Shown: positions 1-13,321 of the stretch, piece by piece
Layout of the letters: each line of letters starts with the position of its first letter
How positions within the stretch are numbered: the first letter of the stretch is position 1
Source of the DNA: Pseudodesulfovibrio indicus
Lineage (GTDB): Bacteria; Desulfobacterota; Desulfovibrionia; Desulfovibrionales; Desulfovibrionaceae
Assembly (NCBI RefSeq): GCF_001563225.1
Contig: NZ_CP014206.1
Location: 1,426,001-1,490,000, forward strand
Direction: 5' to 3'
DNA: 64,000 bases
Made by a program: the position numbers and the translations under genes
Notes under the pieces: generated by a model
What the model saw: only the letters and a program-made list of their open reading frames with translations
Databases searched by the model: none
What the model was told of the DNA's origin: nothing

Positions 1-57
1 GTCTCGGCATTGAGGGAGTCCGTGGGAGAGTAGCGCCGTTCGCTGCGTCGCCAACGA

Positions 58-90
58 AAAAGGCCTTACGCTCGCGGCGTAAGGCCTTTT
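58..90 (-). terminator. displaced tRNA-Glu terminator
   Basis: An inverted repeat (AAGGCCTTACG / CGTAAGGCCTT) lies just outside the left 55-bp repeat. Read on the minus strand it ends in a T-run. It is probably the original chromosomal terminator of the tRNA-Glu gene, now separated from that gene by the island; a similar hairpin sits next to the intact tRNA at 14704-14733. Confidence 0.6.
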
Positions 91-91
91 G

Positions 92-146
92 ATTCCTTGG
101 CGTCCCCAAGGGGATTTGAACCCCTGTTAACGGCGTGAAAGGCCGT
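92..146. repeat. left attachment-site repeat (tRNA-Glu 3' fragment)
   Basis: These 55 bases are identical to 14736-14790. They contain the 3' part of tRNA-Glu (T arm, acceptor and anticodon-stem 3' side) without the 5' half. This is the usual footprint of a tyrosine-recombinase element that inserted into a tRNA 3' end and left a displaced copy at its far border. Confidence 0.85.
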
Positions 147-182
147 AAACAATCAACCGGAAGGTCGCTTACATACGTTATT

Positions 183-452
183 TCAATGGGTTGAAATAGC
201 CACATTCAACACTAAAACAATAGTTGCCGCTGAAAATGACACTTGGGTGACACGCACAATTTGTCGGAAAGAAGATGGAATTGGAAGAGCTCGCCCTGCG
301 AACGAAACTATTAGGGCCAGGGCTGTGATCGAAAGAAAAGTATTGGTGATCATACGCATGGATGCCTTCATCGGGTTTTTCGGGGCGCGTTTCAACACAC
401 TCCTCGCAATCACCGTGCCATAACCTTCAATTCCGACTCTGTTGATATACAA
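183..452 (-). CDS. possible small membrane protein
   Basis: An open frame of up to 89 codons from a TTG, or about 62 codons from an internal ATG at 371. It has two hydrophobic stretches, roughly residues 38-55 and 70-85 of the long version. No clear ribosome-binding site precedes either start and no family is recognised. It lies inside the island next to the left border. Base composition is lower in GC than the neighbours, which fits island DNA but not necessarily a gene. Confidence 0.25.
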   Translation of the reverse strand: MYINRVGIEGYGTVIARSVLKRAPKNPMKASMRMITNTFLSITALALIVSFAGRALPIPSSFRQIVRVTQVSFSAATIVLVLNVAISTH

Positions 453-606
453 TTGAGCCGGTTGGCGATATCGTCTCCACGAAGCGGCAGACGGTCCTGG
501 TGCCTTTGTATGTAATCAATGGCATATTCTTGCGCCTTCGATTGCGCAACATTGCGCAGGGTTGTCAAAAACTCCACAGAATTTCAACCGATTGCGTCAG
601 CGGCGA

Positions 607-2700
607 TCAGCGTCTCCGGACCACGGCGATGGTCATGTCGTCCATTTGCCCGGCTTGGCCGCGGAATGCGACTAGGGCCGTTTCCAGGGCAGTGATGATC
701 GCCCGGGCGGGTTGGCCCGCATTGGCCCGGACCAGGTCCTTGAGCCGCTCCTTGCCGAACATCTCGCCGGACGGGGAGTGCATCTCCCAGATGCCGTCGG
801 TTCCGATGATGATGTATTGCCCGGACTTAAGCGCCGGCTTGGATCCGACTTCGAAATCGACGTCATGGGTCACGCCCAGGGGTAGCCCGTCGCCGAGCAG
901 CTCCTCGAAGGTGCCGGCTTCGGGGTCGAAGAGCAGGGCAGGGTCGTGGCCTGCGCGGACCCACCGGGCGCCGCCATCGACCAGCTCCAGCAGGAACAGG
1001 GTCATGAATCGGCCGGTCCCTTCCACGTCATCGGTGATCAGCTCGTTGACCCGGCGCACGGCCTCGTCCAGCCCGGCGTCGCCGGAGAGCTGGCCGCGCA
1101 AGTAAGCGCGAACCGAAGCCATGAGCAGCGCAGCCTGCATGCCGTGACCGCTGACGTCACCCACGGCCACGATCAACCCTTCGCTTTCCCCCGAAGAACG
1201 GCGGATGAATCCGTAATAGTCGCCTCCGGTTTCATCGCAATAGGAACTTGTGGCGGCCACGTCCGCCCAGTCGAAAGCGGGCGGCTTTGCTGGAAGCAGA
1301 CTCTGCTGCACCTCCTGGGCGACCTCCAGGGAATTCTTCAGCTTCACCCGTTCCTTCAGCTCGGGGATCATGCTGTTGAAGGCCATGCCGAGCTGACCGA
1401 CCTCGTCCGTGGAGCGGATGGTCGCCCGGACCGCGAAGTTGCCCTTGGCCACGCTCCGGACCGAGTCCGCCAGTTCACTGATGTTCCGCGTGAACATCCG
1501 GGAGAGGAACAGCGAGAGCAGCAGGACGGAGACGGCCACGGCCAGGGCCACGAACCCCATCTTGCTGTTGTGCTCGTCCACCTGTTCCTCCACGAAGGCG
1601 CGGGCGGCCTGTGCGTCGCGAACGATGTCGGATTTGGGGACGATGATCAACAGCGAGGTGCCGTTCTCGTCCATGGGTGAAAACGCCCACAGCGCCTGTC
1701 CGCCGAGGTGCTCCATGCCGACCACGCCCGGCTTGCCCGCGAGCAGGCTGTCGGCCATGAGGCCGAACTGCTCCGGGTCCGTGGGTTCGATCCAGGATTC
1801 GCTCTCCGGGACCATCCAGTGGGCAGGACCGCTGCGGTCGCTCTGCTCCTCGGCCACGATTCTGACCCGGGCGGGGCTGCCCTCCGCCCCCGGTTCCGGC
1901 CGGACCAGAAGGGCGTCGGCCGAGGAGGAAAAGATGCTCACGTGCCGGTTCTTGCGCAGCACGGAGTCCACCGGGATGACCAGGGTCAGGTTGCCCTGAA
2001 GCGCTCCCTGGGCATCGCGGATCGGGGCCGAGACCTCGAAGGCCATACGCCGGGTGGCCGGGTCCACCTTGGGCGTGGTCCAGGCCAGCTTCGATTGCAG
2101 CGGCCCGCCTTCGCCGTCCATGGCCTGCGGGGCGTTCATGCCGCCCCTGCCCCGCATTCTCCCGGACTTGGCCTGCGGGTAGGTCAGCACCGTGCCGTCA
2201 TCAAGGGTCACGCGGAGCCAGAGGATGAGCCCGGGGTAGTCGAACTTGACCTTACCGAGCAGCGGGATCAGGTGCTCGGCCGTGGTCCCGACGCCCGGCC
2301 CCTCGCTGTCAGCCCGGGAGAAGTCCACGACCAGGGGGCTCGGGTTGCCCATGTGCAGGATAAAATAGTCTCCGGCCGCCTCGCGCTGGGCCGTTTCGCC
2401 CAGGGTGAAGGTCTCCTCGTCCGGCATATGCGCGTGGCCGGAGAGCACGCCCTCGATGCGTGAGGCCAGCAGCAGGGCCGTGGATTCGAGCAGCTGCCGC
2501 TCACCCAGCAGGACCCGGGCGTGGTCCACGACGATGCGCTGCAGCCCGGTGCTCGCCTTGTGCACCAGGATGTTGCCGCTCCGGGTGGCCAGGGTCTCGC
2601 TCATGGCGATCAGGTCCCTGCGGACGCTGACCCCGACCACCAGCAGGGGGATCAGGGAGATCGACATCAGCAGGATCATTAATTTGTATTGAATGCGCAT
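607..2700 (-). CDS. membrane sensor with HAMP and SpoIIE/PP2C phosphatase domain
   Basis: A 697-residue RsbU-like protein. TM1 is near residues 8-25, followed by a periplasmic Cache-like sensor region to about 375, then TM2 (about 380-400) and a HAMP domain (about 400-455, with the STDEVGQL motif). The C-terminal PP2C/SpoIIE domain shows ETGGDYYG, VGDVSGHG and the metal-binding Asp motif QMDDMT near the end. Such proteins dephosphorylate anti-anti-sigma factors or related partners; no partner is seen nearby. It is transcribed divergently from the metal efflux operon, so it may sense an envelope or metal signal for it, but this is inference. Confidence 0.88.
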   Translation of the reverse strand: MRIQYKLMILLMSISLIPLLVVGVSVRRDLIAMSETLATRSGNILVHKASTGLQRIVVDHARVLLGERQLLESTALLLASRIEGVLSGHAHMPDEETFTLGETAQREAAGDYFILHMGNPSPLVVDFSRADSEGPGVGTTAEHLIPLLGKVKFDYPGLILWLRVTLDDGTVLTYPQAKSGRMRGRGGMNAPQAMDGEGGPLQSKLAWTTPKVDPATRRMAFEVSAPIRDAQGALQGNLTLVIPVDSVLRKNRHVSIFSSSADALLVRPEPGAEGSPARVRIVAEEQSDRSGPAHWMVPESESWIEPTDPEQFGLMADSLLAGKPGVVGMEHLGGQALWAFSPMDENGTSLLIIVPKSDIVRDAQAARAFVEEQVDEHNSKMGFVALAVAVSVLLLSLFLSRMFTRNISELADSVRSVAKGNFAVRATIRSTDEVGQLGMAFNSMIPELKERVKLKNSLEVAQEVQQSLLPAKPPAFDWADVAATSSYCDETGGDYYGFIRRSSGESEGLIVAVGDVSGHGMQAALLMASVRAYLRGQLSGDAGLDEAVRRVNELITDDVEGTGRFMTLFLLELVDGGARWVRAGHDPALLFDPEAGTFEELLGDGLPLGVTHDVDFEVGSKPALKSGQYIIIGTDGIWEMHSPSGEMFGKERLKDLVRANAGQPARAIITALETALVAFRGQAGQMDDMTIAVVRRR

Positions 2701-3032
2701 ACGGAGTCATACCTTGGCGGCTGCGGGGCGGCCCGCGGCCCTGAGATTTTCCCGGTGGGAATGCACCCTTTGTTCCACATCGGACCCGGTCCGGACTTTT
2801 CCCGATTATCATACCACAACCGGGCCGATCTGTAGTAGTCTTTTATGGTTGGGAGTCTTGCACAACCAATTCTTGCACATATTTGTGCACACTGTGTGCA
2901 GTGGAATGCACAGTTCTTGACCATTTTAGTCGGAAATACCCGCAGCCCTACAGGCAATATACTGAAATAAAGGACAAACAGAAACACTGGCATGCACATT
3001 GGTAATGCTTATCAAAAAAGCGTGGAGCCGTA
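2701..3032. promoter_or_regulatory. divergent intergenic region with overlapping palindromes
   Basis: 332 bases without a gene separate the phosphatase from the efflux operon. Two overlapping palindromes lie at 2874-2889 (TGCACA-TATT-TGTGCA) and 2886-2900 (TGCACAC-T-GTGTGCA), with further TGCAC half-sites nearby. They look like a repressor or activator operator. Further down, TGGCAT at 2988-2993 followed by TTGGT resembles an imperfect sigma-54 -24/-12 element. No regulator gene is encoded in the island that obviously matches these sites. Confidence 0.5.
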
Positions 3033-4412
3033 ATGAACAGAATCTTCCAGACCATTTCCCTCACCGCAGTCATGCTCATCGCCATGACGGGCGCATCGGG
3101 AGCCGCGTCCGAGACCGAGACCGTGGCCCCGGAAACCACCGTCCGGGACGAGGCCGTACCCGGGAGCTACCTCGGCGACCGGGCCGAGCTGGCCGATCTC
3201 AAGGGGTACCTCGGTCTGGCCGCCGAGAACAACAACGACCTGCGGGCCGCCTTCCAGCAGTGGCAGGCCGCCATCAAGCGCGCCGTGCGGGCCGACACGC
3301 TGCCCGACCCTCGGCTGAACTTCGGCTACTACACCACCCCGCTGGAGACGCGCGGCGGCCCGGCCCGCTACAAGTACGGCCTCTCCCAGTCCCTGCCGTT
3401 CTTCGGCAAGCTCGGGGCCAAGGAGCGCATGGCCCTGCGCGAGGCGGACGGCTTCAAGGCCAAGTTCGACGCCCTCAAGCTGACCACCTTCCTCGAGGTC
3501 AAGAAGCTCTACTACGAATACGCCTATCTGGCCCGCGCCATCGAGATCACCGGGGAAAACATCGAGCTGATGCAGTACCTGGAAAAGATCGCCACGGCCC
3601 GCTACACCTCGGGCTCGGCCAAGCACTCCGACATCATCCGGCCCCAGGTCGAATTGGGCAAGCTTGAGGACCGGCTCAATTCCCTCAAGGACCTGAAGCG
3701 CCCTCTGGCGGCCCGCCTCAATTCCCTCCTCGACAATCCGCCCGACGCCGACATCCCCTTCCCGGCATCCGTGCCGGCCATGTCCATCACCGACAGCGAC
3801 GACGCGCTCGTCGCCATGCTCGACGAATCCAACCCGCAGCTGGCCTATTGGGAGACCGTCCTGGCCAGGGAGGAGGCGGGCAGGGACCTGGCCGAGCGCG
3901 ACTACTACCCTGATTTCACCTTCGGCCTCGACGTGACCGAGGTCGACAAGGCCCGCAACCCCGGCGTCATGGGCGACGGAGACAACCCGGTCATGGCCAC
4001 CATGTCCTTCAACGTGCCTCTGTGGTTCGGCGCCCGCGAGGCGGCCGTGGAGGAGAGCCAGGCCAAGATTATCTCGGCCAAGCGGAGTCATATGGGGCTT
4101 CAGCGCAAGCTCAGGGCCGACCTGGAGCTGGCCCTGTACAAGTATCGCGACGCGGGAAGGAAGATAGACCTCTACCGCGACACCCTGGTGCCCAAGGCGG
4201 AGCAGTCCCTGGGCGTGGTCATGGAGGGGTTCATGACCGGCACCGGGACCTCGCTGGATCTTATCGATTCCGAACAGACCCTGCTGGAACTCAAGCTCGC
4301 CTACTACCGCGCCCTGGCCGATCAGGCGCAGCGGCTGGCCGAGATAGAGACCCTGGTCGGGGTCGAGCTGCCGTGCGAATTCCACGGCTCGCTCCTGAGC
4401 AAGGATCAGTAG
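3033..4412 (+). CDS. TolC/CusC-type outer membrane efflux protein
   Basis: A 459-residue outer-membrane channel with an N-terminal signal peptide (residues 1-25, hydrophobic core ending near SGAA) and two helical-repeat regions typical of the OEP family. It is the first gene of the efflux operon and would form the outer-membrane exit duct for the CusB/CusA proteins encoded downstream. It ends 2 bases before the start of the next gene, so translation is probably coupled. Family membership is from overall composition and context; no lipobox is seen, unlike E. coli CusC. Confidence 0.88.
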   Translation: MNRIFQTISLTAVMLIAMTGASGAASETETVAPETTVRDEAVPGSYLGDRAELADLKGYLGLAAENNNDLRAAFQQWQAAIKRAVRADTLPDPRLNFGYYTTPLETRGGPARYKYGLSQSLPFFGKLGAKERMALREADGFKAKFDALKLTTFLEVKKLYYEYAYLARAIEITGENIELMQYLEKIATARYTSGSAKHSDIIRPQVELGKLEDRLNSLKDLKRPLAARLNSLLDNPPDADIPFPASVPAMSITDSDDALVAMLDESNPQLAYWETVLAREEAGRDLAERDYYPDFTFGLDVTEVDKARNPGVMGDGDNPVMATMSFNVPLWFGAREAAVEESQAKIISAKRSHMGLQRKLRADLELALYKYRDAGRKIDLYRDTLVPKAEQSLGVVMEGFMTGTGTSLDLIDSEQTLLELKLAYYRALADQAQRLAEIETLVGVELPCEFHGSLLSKDQ

Positions 4413-4414
4413 GG

Positions 4415-4723
4415 ATGAAACGACTTGCATGGACCATGGCCGTGGTTCTTCTCTTCGCCGTCCTCACCCCGCTGGGGGTCTTGACGGTCGGACAGGTGGA
4501 CGCCGCACCGGGTAATCAGCAGCTCTGCCCGGTCATGGGATTCGAGATCAACAGGGAACTCTTCACGGACTATCAGGGCAAACGGGTCTATTTCTGCTGT
4601 CCGTCCTGTCCGCCCGAGTTCAAGAAAACACCGGATACGTACATGGCCGCCATGGAGGCCGACGGCGTCGTCCCCGAAGACGCCCCCGCCGCCCAGGCCG
4701 AGCCGAAGCAGAGGACATCATGA
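4415..4723 (+). CDS. secreted YHS/TRASH-like metal-binding protein
   Basis: A 102-residue protein with a signal peptide (about 1-32) and one small Cys-rich domain. The motif CPVMGFEIN, followed by YFCCPSCPPEF, gives a C-x(n)-CCxxC pattern typical of YHS or TRASH metal-binding domains. It probably binds copper or silver in the periplasm and hands it to the efflux pump. It sits between the channel and the CusB gene and its stop overlaps the cusB start (ATGA). Confidence 0.75.
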   Translation: MKRLAWTMAVVLLFAVLTPLGVLTVGQVDAAPGNQQLCPVMGFEINRELFTDYQGKRVYFCCPSCPPEFKKTPDTYMAAMEADGVVPEDAPAAQAEPKQRTS

Positions 4724-6846
4724 TCAGATTCAGGAACCCCCGGATGGTCACCGCCATCCTCCTCCTCTCCCTGGCCGCGTTTGCCGCCGGCTACCTGGTC
4801 AAGGGCGCGAGCGTCCCGGACATGCCGGCCCAGGTCGGCCAGATCGAAGGCGACCACGACCTTGAGGAACATTTCGACGACAAGGGCAACGTCATCTGGA
4901 CCTGCTCCATGCATCCGCAGATCCAGTTGCCCGAACCGGGCAAGTGCCCCATCTGCTTTATGGAACTTATCCCCCTCAAGCGCGAGGCCGAGGGCACCCG
5001 GGCCAGCGTCAGGGAGATCACCCTGACCGACTCCGCGCAAAAGCTGGCCGGGATCGCCACCGAGGCGGTCCGCCGGCTGGATGTCGCGGTCGAGACGCGC
5101 ATGGTCGGCAAGGTCGACTACGACGAGACCAGGGTGCGCAGCATCACCGCCTGGACCGGCGGTCGCGTGGATACCATGTACGTGGATTACACCGGCAGCC
5201 GGGTCAAGCAGGGCCAGCCCATGGTCTCCATCTACAGCCCGGAGCTGCTCACCGCCCAGGCCGAGCTGATCCAGGCGATCAAGGCCATGGAGGACCTCAA
5301 GGGAAGCAATCTCAATCTGGTCAAGGAGAGCGCCAAGCGCACCGAGGAGGCGTCCCGCGAGAAACTGCGGCTGCTCGGGCTGACCCAGAGACAAATCGAC
5401 AAGGTGGCGAGCGAGGGCAAGGCGGCGGACCACATCACCCTCTACGCCCCGCAGGGCGGCGTGGTCATCAGGAAGGACGTCAACGAGGGCCAGTACGTCA
5501 AGACCGGCACCTCCATCTATTCCGTGGCCGATCTCTCGACCCTGTGGGTCGTGTTGGAGGCGTACGAGTCCGACCTCCCGTGGATCGCGCTCGGCCAGCA
5601 GGTCGAGTTCCAGACCGAGGCCTATCCGGGCAAGATGTTCAAGGGCAAGGTCGTGTACATCGACCCGCTGGTCAGCGAGCAGACCCGGACCGTCCGGGTC
5701 CGGCTGGAGGTCGGCAACAAGGACGGCAGCCTGAAGCCCGGCATGCTCGTGCGCGCCACCCAGCAGAAGGAGGGCGGCAAGAAGACCGCAGGGGAGTCGC
5801 CCCTGGTCATCCCGGCCTCGGCCCCGCTGATCACCGGCAAGCGCGCCGTGGTCTACGTGGCCAACCCGGACAAGCCCGGGGCCTTCGAGGGCCGCGAGAT
5901 AGTGCTCGGCCCCCGCGCCGGCAACTACTATATCGTCAAGAGCGGCCTCAAGGAAGGTGACCTGGTCGTGACCAAGGGCAACTTCAAGATCGACAGCGCG
6001 GTCCAGATCGTGGCCCGGCCGTCCATGATGAACCCGACGAGCGCCAGCACGCCGGTGAGCGAGGAGCTTCCGAGCCTGTTCGTCTCCAAGCTCGCGCTGC
6101 TCGACCAGTCCTTCGAGTCGCTGAGCGCGGCGGTCGGGACCGGGGAGCTCGACAAGACGCACCTCGCCTTCGGCCAGTTCAACAAGGACCTGCGCCTGAT
6201 CGACGGCTCCTCCCTGGAGGGCGTTCCGGCCCTGCGCTGGAACGAGCATTCCATGCTGCTCGGCAACGACGCGATCCTCGGGGCCGAGGCCGCCGACGGG
6301 CAGCGGCTGAACGAGATATTCACGGAGATGCAGGGCCACTATGCTGCCCTGCGCAAGGACTTCAACCTGGGCGACGCGCAGTCGCTGACCGCCCCGGAAC
6401 CGTTCCGGCAGCAGCTCGGCCTGGTCTACGCCAGCTATGAGCCGCTGGCCGCCGCCCTGGCCGTGGACGACGCCGAGGCGGCCCGCAAGGCCGCAGCCCG
6501 GATGTCCGAGTCCCTGCGCCTGGTCGATGAATCCGGCCTCAGCGGCCCGGCCCACAACGTCTGGCGCGATGCCCTGGCCCGGATGAACGACGGGCTGGCG
6601 GCCATCCGCGACGCCGGAGACATCGTCGGCATCCGCACCGGGTTCGACCCGCTCTCCGCCGGGTTGTCCGAGGCCGTGCTCAAGCTCGGCGTCGAGACCG
6701 ACGGCCCGCTGTTCGAGATATTCTGCCCCATGGCCTTCGACTACGAGGGCGCGGTCTGGCTGCAGCGCAGCGAGGAGGTGCACAACCCGTACTTCGGCGC
6801 GGCCATGTCCACCTGCGGTGAAATCAACAAGCAGCTCAAGCGCTAG
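4720..6846 (+). CDS. cusB: CusB-type periplasmic adaptor with heavy-metal-binding domain
   Basis: A 708-residue membrane-fusion protein. It has one N-terminal membrane anchor (about 7-25) and a heavy-metal-binding domain near 65-90 with the motif WTCSMHP...CPICFMEL. Next come the barrel, lipoyl and helical-hairpin regions typical of RND adaptors (to about 430). A long C-terminal part follows, ending in a DUF3347-like segment with FCPMAFDYEG and NPYFGAAMSTCG. The extra C-terminal domain makes it longer than E. coli CusB (about 400 residues). It links the inner-membrane pump to the outer-membrane channel and relays metal ions. Confidence 0.9.
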   Translation: MIRFRNPRMVTAILLLSLAAFAAGYLVKGASVPDMPAQVGQIEGDHDLEEHFDDKGNVIWTCSMHPQIQLPEPGKCPICFMELIPLKREAEGTRASVREITLTDSAQKLAGIATEAVRRLDVAVETRMVGKVDYDETRVRSITAWTGGRVDTMYVDYTGSRVKQGQPMVSIYSPELLTAQAELIQAIKAMEDLKGSNLNLVKESAKRTEEASREKLRLLGLTQRQIDKVASEGKAADHITLYAPQGGVVIRKDVNEGQYVKTGTSIYSVADLSTLWVVLEAYESDLPWIALGQQVEFQTEAYPGKMFKGKVVYIDPLVSEQTRTVRVRLEVGNKDGSLKPGMLVRATQQKEGGKKTAGESPLVIPASAPLITGKRAVVYVANPDKPGAFEGREIVLGPRAGNYYIVKSGLKEGDLVVTKGNFKIDSAVQIVARPSMMNPTSASTPVSEELPSLFVSKLALLDQSFESLSAAVGTGELDKTHLAFGQFNKDLRLIDGSSLEGVPALRWNEHSMLLGNDAILGAEAADGQRLNEIFTEMQGHYAALRKDFNLGDAQSLTAPEPFRQQLGLVYASYEPLAAALAVDDAEAARKAAARMSESLRLVDESGLSGPAHNVWRDALARMNDGLAAIRDAGDIVGIRTGFDPLSAGLSEAVLKLGVETDGPLFEIFCPMAFDYEGAVWLQRSEEVHNPYFGAAMSTCGEINKQLKR

Positions 6847-6855
6847 GGGCGGCAG

Positions 6856-10826
<3,971 letters not shown>

Positions 10827-10867
10827 CCATAGCAACACATAAACCAATGACTTCAAGGAGTATCACT

Positions 10868-11314
10868 ATGAAGAAAGTTACCACCGCCACCCTGGTCCTG
10901 ACCCTGACCCTGCTCGTTTCGGGTCTGGCTTTCGCCATGGACATGAGCCACGGCGACATGAAGGCCGGAGACATGACCCCGGCCCAGAGCATGAAGGTCA
11001 TGGAGGAGAACCTCCAGATGATGAAGATGGACGTCGAGGCCATGAAGGACCCGGCGGGCCGCGAGGCGGCCATGAAGGCCATGGACAAGCACATGACCGA
11101 CATGCACCACGGCATGGCCGGCATGGAGGCGCACGCCAAGAAGCAGGGCGACGCCGGGATGCAGGCCCACATGTCCGAGATGAACAAGGAGATGATGACC
11201 ACCATGAAGGGCATGGGCGTGATGAAGAAGGACGCCGACAAGGGCATGTCCATGATGATGGAAGGCATCAACCAGATGGAACAGACCATGTCCAAGATGA
11301 AGGGCATGATGTAG
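10868..11314 (+). CDS. Met/His-rich periplasmic metal-binding protein
   Basis: A 148-residue protein with a signal peptide (about 1-22, cleavage near AFA-MD). The mature chain is extraordinarily rich in Met (about one residue in five), with many MxxM and HxxM patterns such as MDMSHGDM and MTDMHHGMAGM, and is predicted to be highly helical. Met-rich motifs bind Cu(I) and Ag(I), so it is a plausible functional analogue of CusF, SilE or PcoE, although not clearly homologous. It has its own ribosome-binding site (AAGGAG at 10854-10859) 41 bases after cusA and is followed by a strong terminator. Confidence 0.75.
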   Translation: MKKVTTATLVLTLTLLVSGLAFAMDMSHGDMKAGDMTPAQSMKVMEENLQMMKMDVEAMKDPAGREAAMKAMDKHMTDMHHGMAGMEAHAKKQGDAGMQAHMSEMNKEMMTTMKGMGVMKKDADKGMSMMMEGINQMEQTMSKMKGMM

Positions 11315-11338
11315 TTCCGCCGCAATCCAATCCAAAAG

Positions 11339-11376
11339 AGCCAGGGCAACGGATTCCGTTGCCCTGGCTTTTCTTC
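11339..11376 (+). terminator. terminator of the efflux operon
   Basis: A 14-bp perfect stem (11339-11352 with 11356-11369), a 3-base loop and a T-rich tail, just after the Met-rich protein gene. It closes the operon that starts at 3033. Confidence 0.85.
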
Positions 11377-12099
11377 GTCTTAAGATAGTTGTTATCTCAA
11401 TTCATATCCCTTGAGCCGGAGTCGAAACCGCCATCCCTCTCGCCGTCGCCTGCGCGGATGACGACGCAAGCAAAGTCGTCGGGGCAAGGCCGGATCGCGA
11501 AACGTCCGCCCGAAGGGCTTGGCCTTGCCTCGGCGGCTGCTTGCGTCACGCTCGCAGGGAAAACGGCGGGAGGTGAAGAATTCGTGCCGCCGGAGCTTGC
11601 GCGAATGTTTTGCGGCGTCATATGGTGGGGCATATCCACCGGATAAATTGGTCACCTGAAGGAGGTATAGATCGCGTTCAGGCGCGTTCATAAGTTTTGA
11701 CGAAGTCTAAACTGATGAACGCTTAAGTAGGCACTAACATGCCGTAATGCCAAAGACTTCGCTGCCGTTTATTTCCAAACGGCACACTTTCACATCCAAG
11801 CGCCAGGCTGAAGCACAGCACCCCCGCCGGACAAACGACAGGCATCTAGAAGTCTGCCGTTGTCGAAATTCCCCCACGGCCACCGCTTATGCGCAGGACG
11901 AACGAGCCTGCGTGGTGGCACCCCTTATTGAATGGATTCTCAGGATTTTTCCTTCTGTGGGAAACGGACATTGATTTGTCCCGTGTCGGTTGTTGTGTGG
12001 CGCATTCGCGCCATAGGCAGGTCATTTCCCGGCGAACGGGGAAGGTCCGACCTGCTTTGTCCCAGGGCACTGCCCCGAACTTCAGGAAGGAGATTCCAT
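11377..12099. other. 723-bp stretch without a recognisable gene
   Basis: Several short frames exist on both strands but none shows family features or a good start site. A GCGTTCAT / ATGAACGC inverted pair lies around 11680-11725. The 3' end carries the ribosome-binding site (AGGAAGGA, 12084-12091) of the recombinase that starts at 12100. It could be decayed mobile DNA. Confidence 0.4.
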
Positions 12100-13043
12100 A
12101 TGAAATCCATCAGTCTGGTACTGGGCGCGAACAGGGCAACCCTGTCCGGTCCGCGCTCAAAACAACACAGGGTCCGTCAGAATGCCCGAGCCTTTGCCAA
12201 GCGGCTTCGCCGTGCAGGGTTCGGGGTTCGCAAATGGACCAATGTCACGAACAAGCATTTCGCGGCGGTAGCCAAGCAAATGGAAGACGAAAACATAGGG
12301 GACGGGCGTATCGCCGAAGTCTTTTCGGCGGCCCGAGTCCTATGTGAAACCTATGGGAATGGCAGCATCAGCCCGACCAATGACGTGTTCGGCGTGAAGC
12401 GCGGGACCATAGCCAATGCCAACAGCAAAGCGGTTGCCCCCGCCTTCGTCCATGGGGCAATCGAGAAGCTGGAAAACAAGGTTGGCTACGAATACGGTCC
12501 CCGGTGTGCCGCCCAGATCCGTCTTCAGTACGAATTGGGTCTTCGCCGGGAAGAATCGGCAAAAGTCGATCTGATCAACGATTGGGACAAGGAAGGCCGC
12601 AGCCTGCTCATCCAGCACGGGCCCAAAGGGGGACGACCCAGGACGCTGTACAACCTGTCCGATCGGCAGCAGGATGCTCTTGAGAGAGCGCTGCCCTATG
12701 TCAGCCAATCCGACAGGCCCGGTATCAACACCCTGATGCCCGAAGGAATGGGCGACAAATGGCTGAACAAGCTGTCCTACGCGGCCAGGCTTTGCGGCTT
12801 CACCAAGAAGGAAAGCGGGTGGACGATGCACGGCAACCGCCATGAGCGGTTCCACCACATGTACGTCGAACACACGGGCTTTCAGCCGCCCAACCAGCAC
12901 GAATCCGTGGCGGCCTTCCAGGAGGCTGCGCGGGACACTGCTGGGGACGAATGGCCCCGACTCGACACGACATCGAAGTCACTGCCGGCCATTCCCCCGG
13001 TCGCCGGGATGTGTCCGACGCCTATCTTGGCAGCTCCCGTTAG
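12100..13043 (+). pseudogene. frameshifted tyrosine recombinase (Integrase_1-like)
   Basis: Starts at ATG 12100 after AGGAAGGA. The first frame runs through the catalytic Arg I motif (LGLRREES) and the box II motif HGNRHER. In that frame the nucleophile region is replaced by unrelated residues ending at 13086. The missing end, AGHSPGRRDVSDAYLGSSR with its catalytic Tyr, is present in another frame and stops at 13043. A one-base loss between about 12945 and 12985 explains this. As read, the recombinase lacks its catalytic Tyr and should be dead. It belongs to the group of integrases found in ICE-like and satellite elements. Confidence 0.75.
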
Positions 13044-13049
13044 AAGAAA

Positions 13050-13077
13050 CCCCGCCATTTCCGGCGGGGCTTCCTTT
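13050..13077 (+). terminator. terminator after the recombinase remnant
   Basis: CCCCGCC / GGCGGGG stem with a 6-base loop, followed by CTTCCTTTT. It lies just downstream of the restored stop of the frameshifted recombinase, which supports 13043 as the original gene end. Confidence 0.65.
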
Positions 13078-13086
13078 TGGGCGTGA

Positions 13087-13175
13087 GGTTGCCTGGAGAT
13101 GGATCGCTCAGGCGATCCATCTCCAGGCAACCGTCATCCCCGCCCATCGGCTTGTGGCCGATGGGCAGGGATGAC
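13087..13175. repeat. two consecutive strong hairpins
   Basis: The first is a perfect 21-bp stem (13087-13107 with 13112-13132) with a 4-base loop. The second follows at once (13133-13175), with stems GTCATCCC/GGGATGAC and GCCCATCGGC/GCCGATGGGC. Neither has a T-run, so they are not simple terminators. They sit between the recombinase remnant and the excisionase gene. Confidence 0.8.
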
Positions 13176-13321
13176 TTTCGCCCCTCATGAGCGACTCATC
13201 GAAAAAAGTGAAAATACCCTATCCCGATTCCTTGAGTTCAAAGGTGCCGGTGTGATCAGACTGAAGGGTTGGCTGGGAGTCCCGAAGCGGGACAGGTGTT
13301 TAACCCTTTGGTTTAGGTCGC

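Noticed and set aside
11389..11646. Frames in the 11.4-11.7 kb interval
   Set aside because: Low-quality composition, no start signal and no family; treated as non-coding.
13087..13175. Twin hairpins taken as terminators
   Set aside because: No T-run follows either stem, and a proper terminator already lies at 13050-13077.
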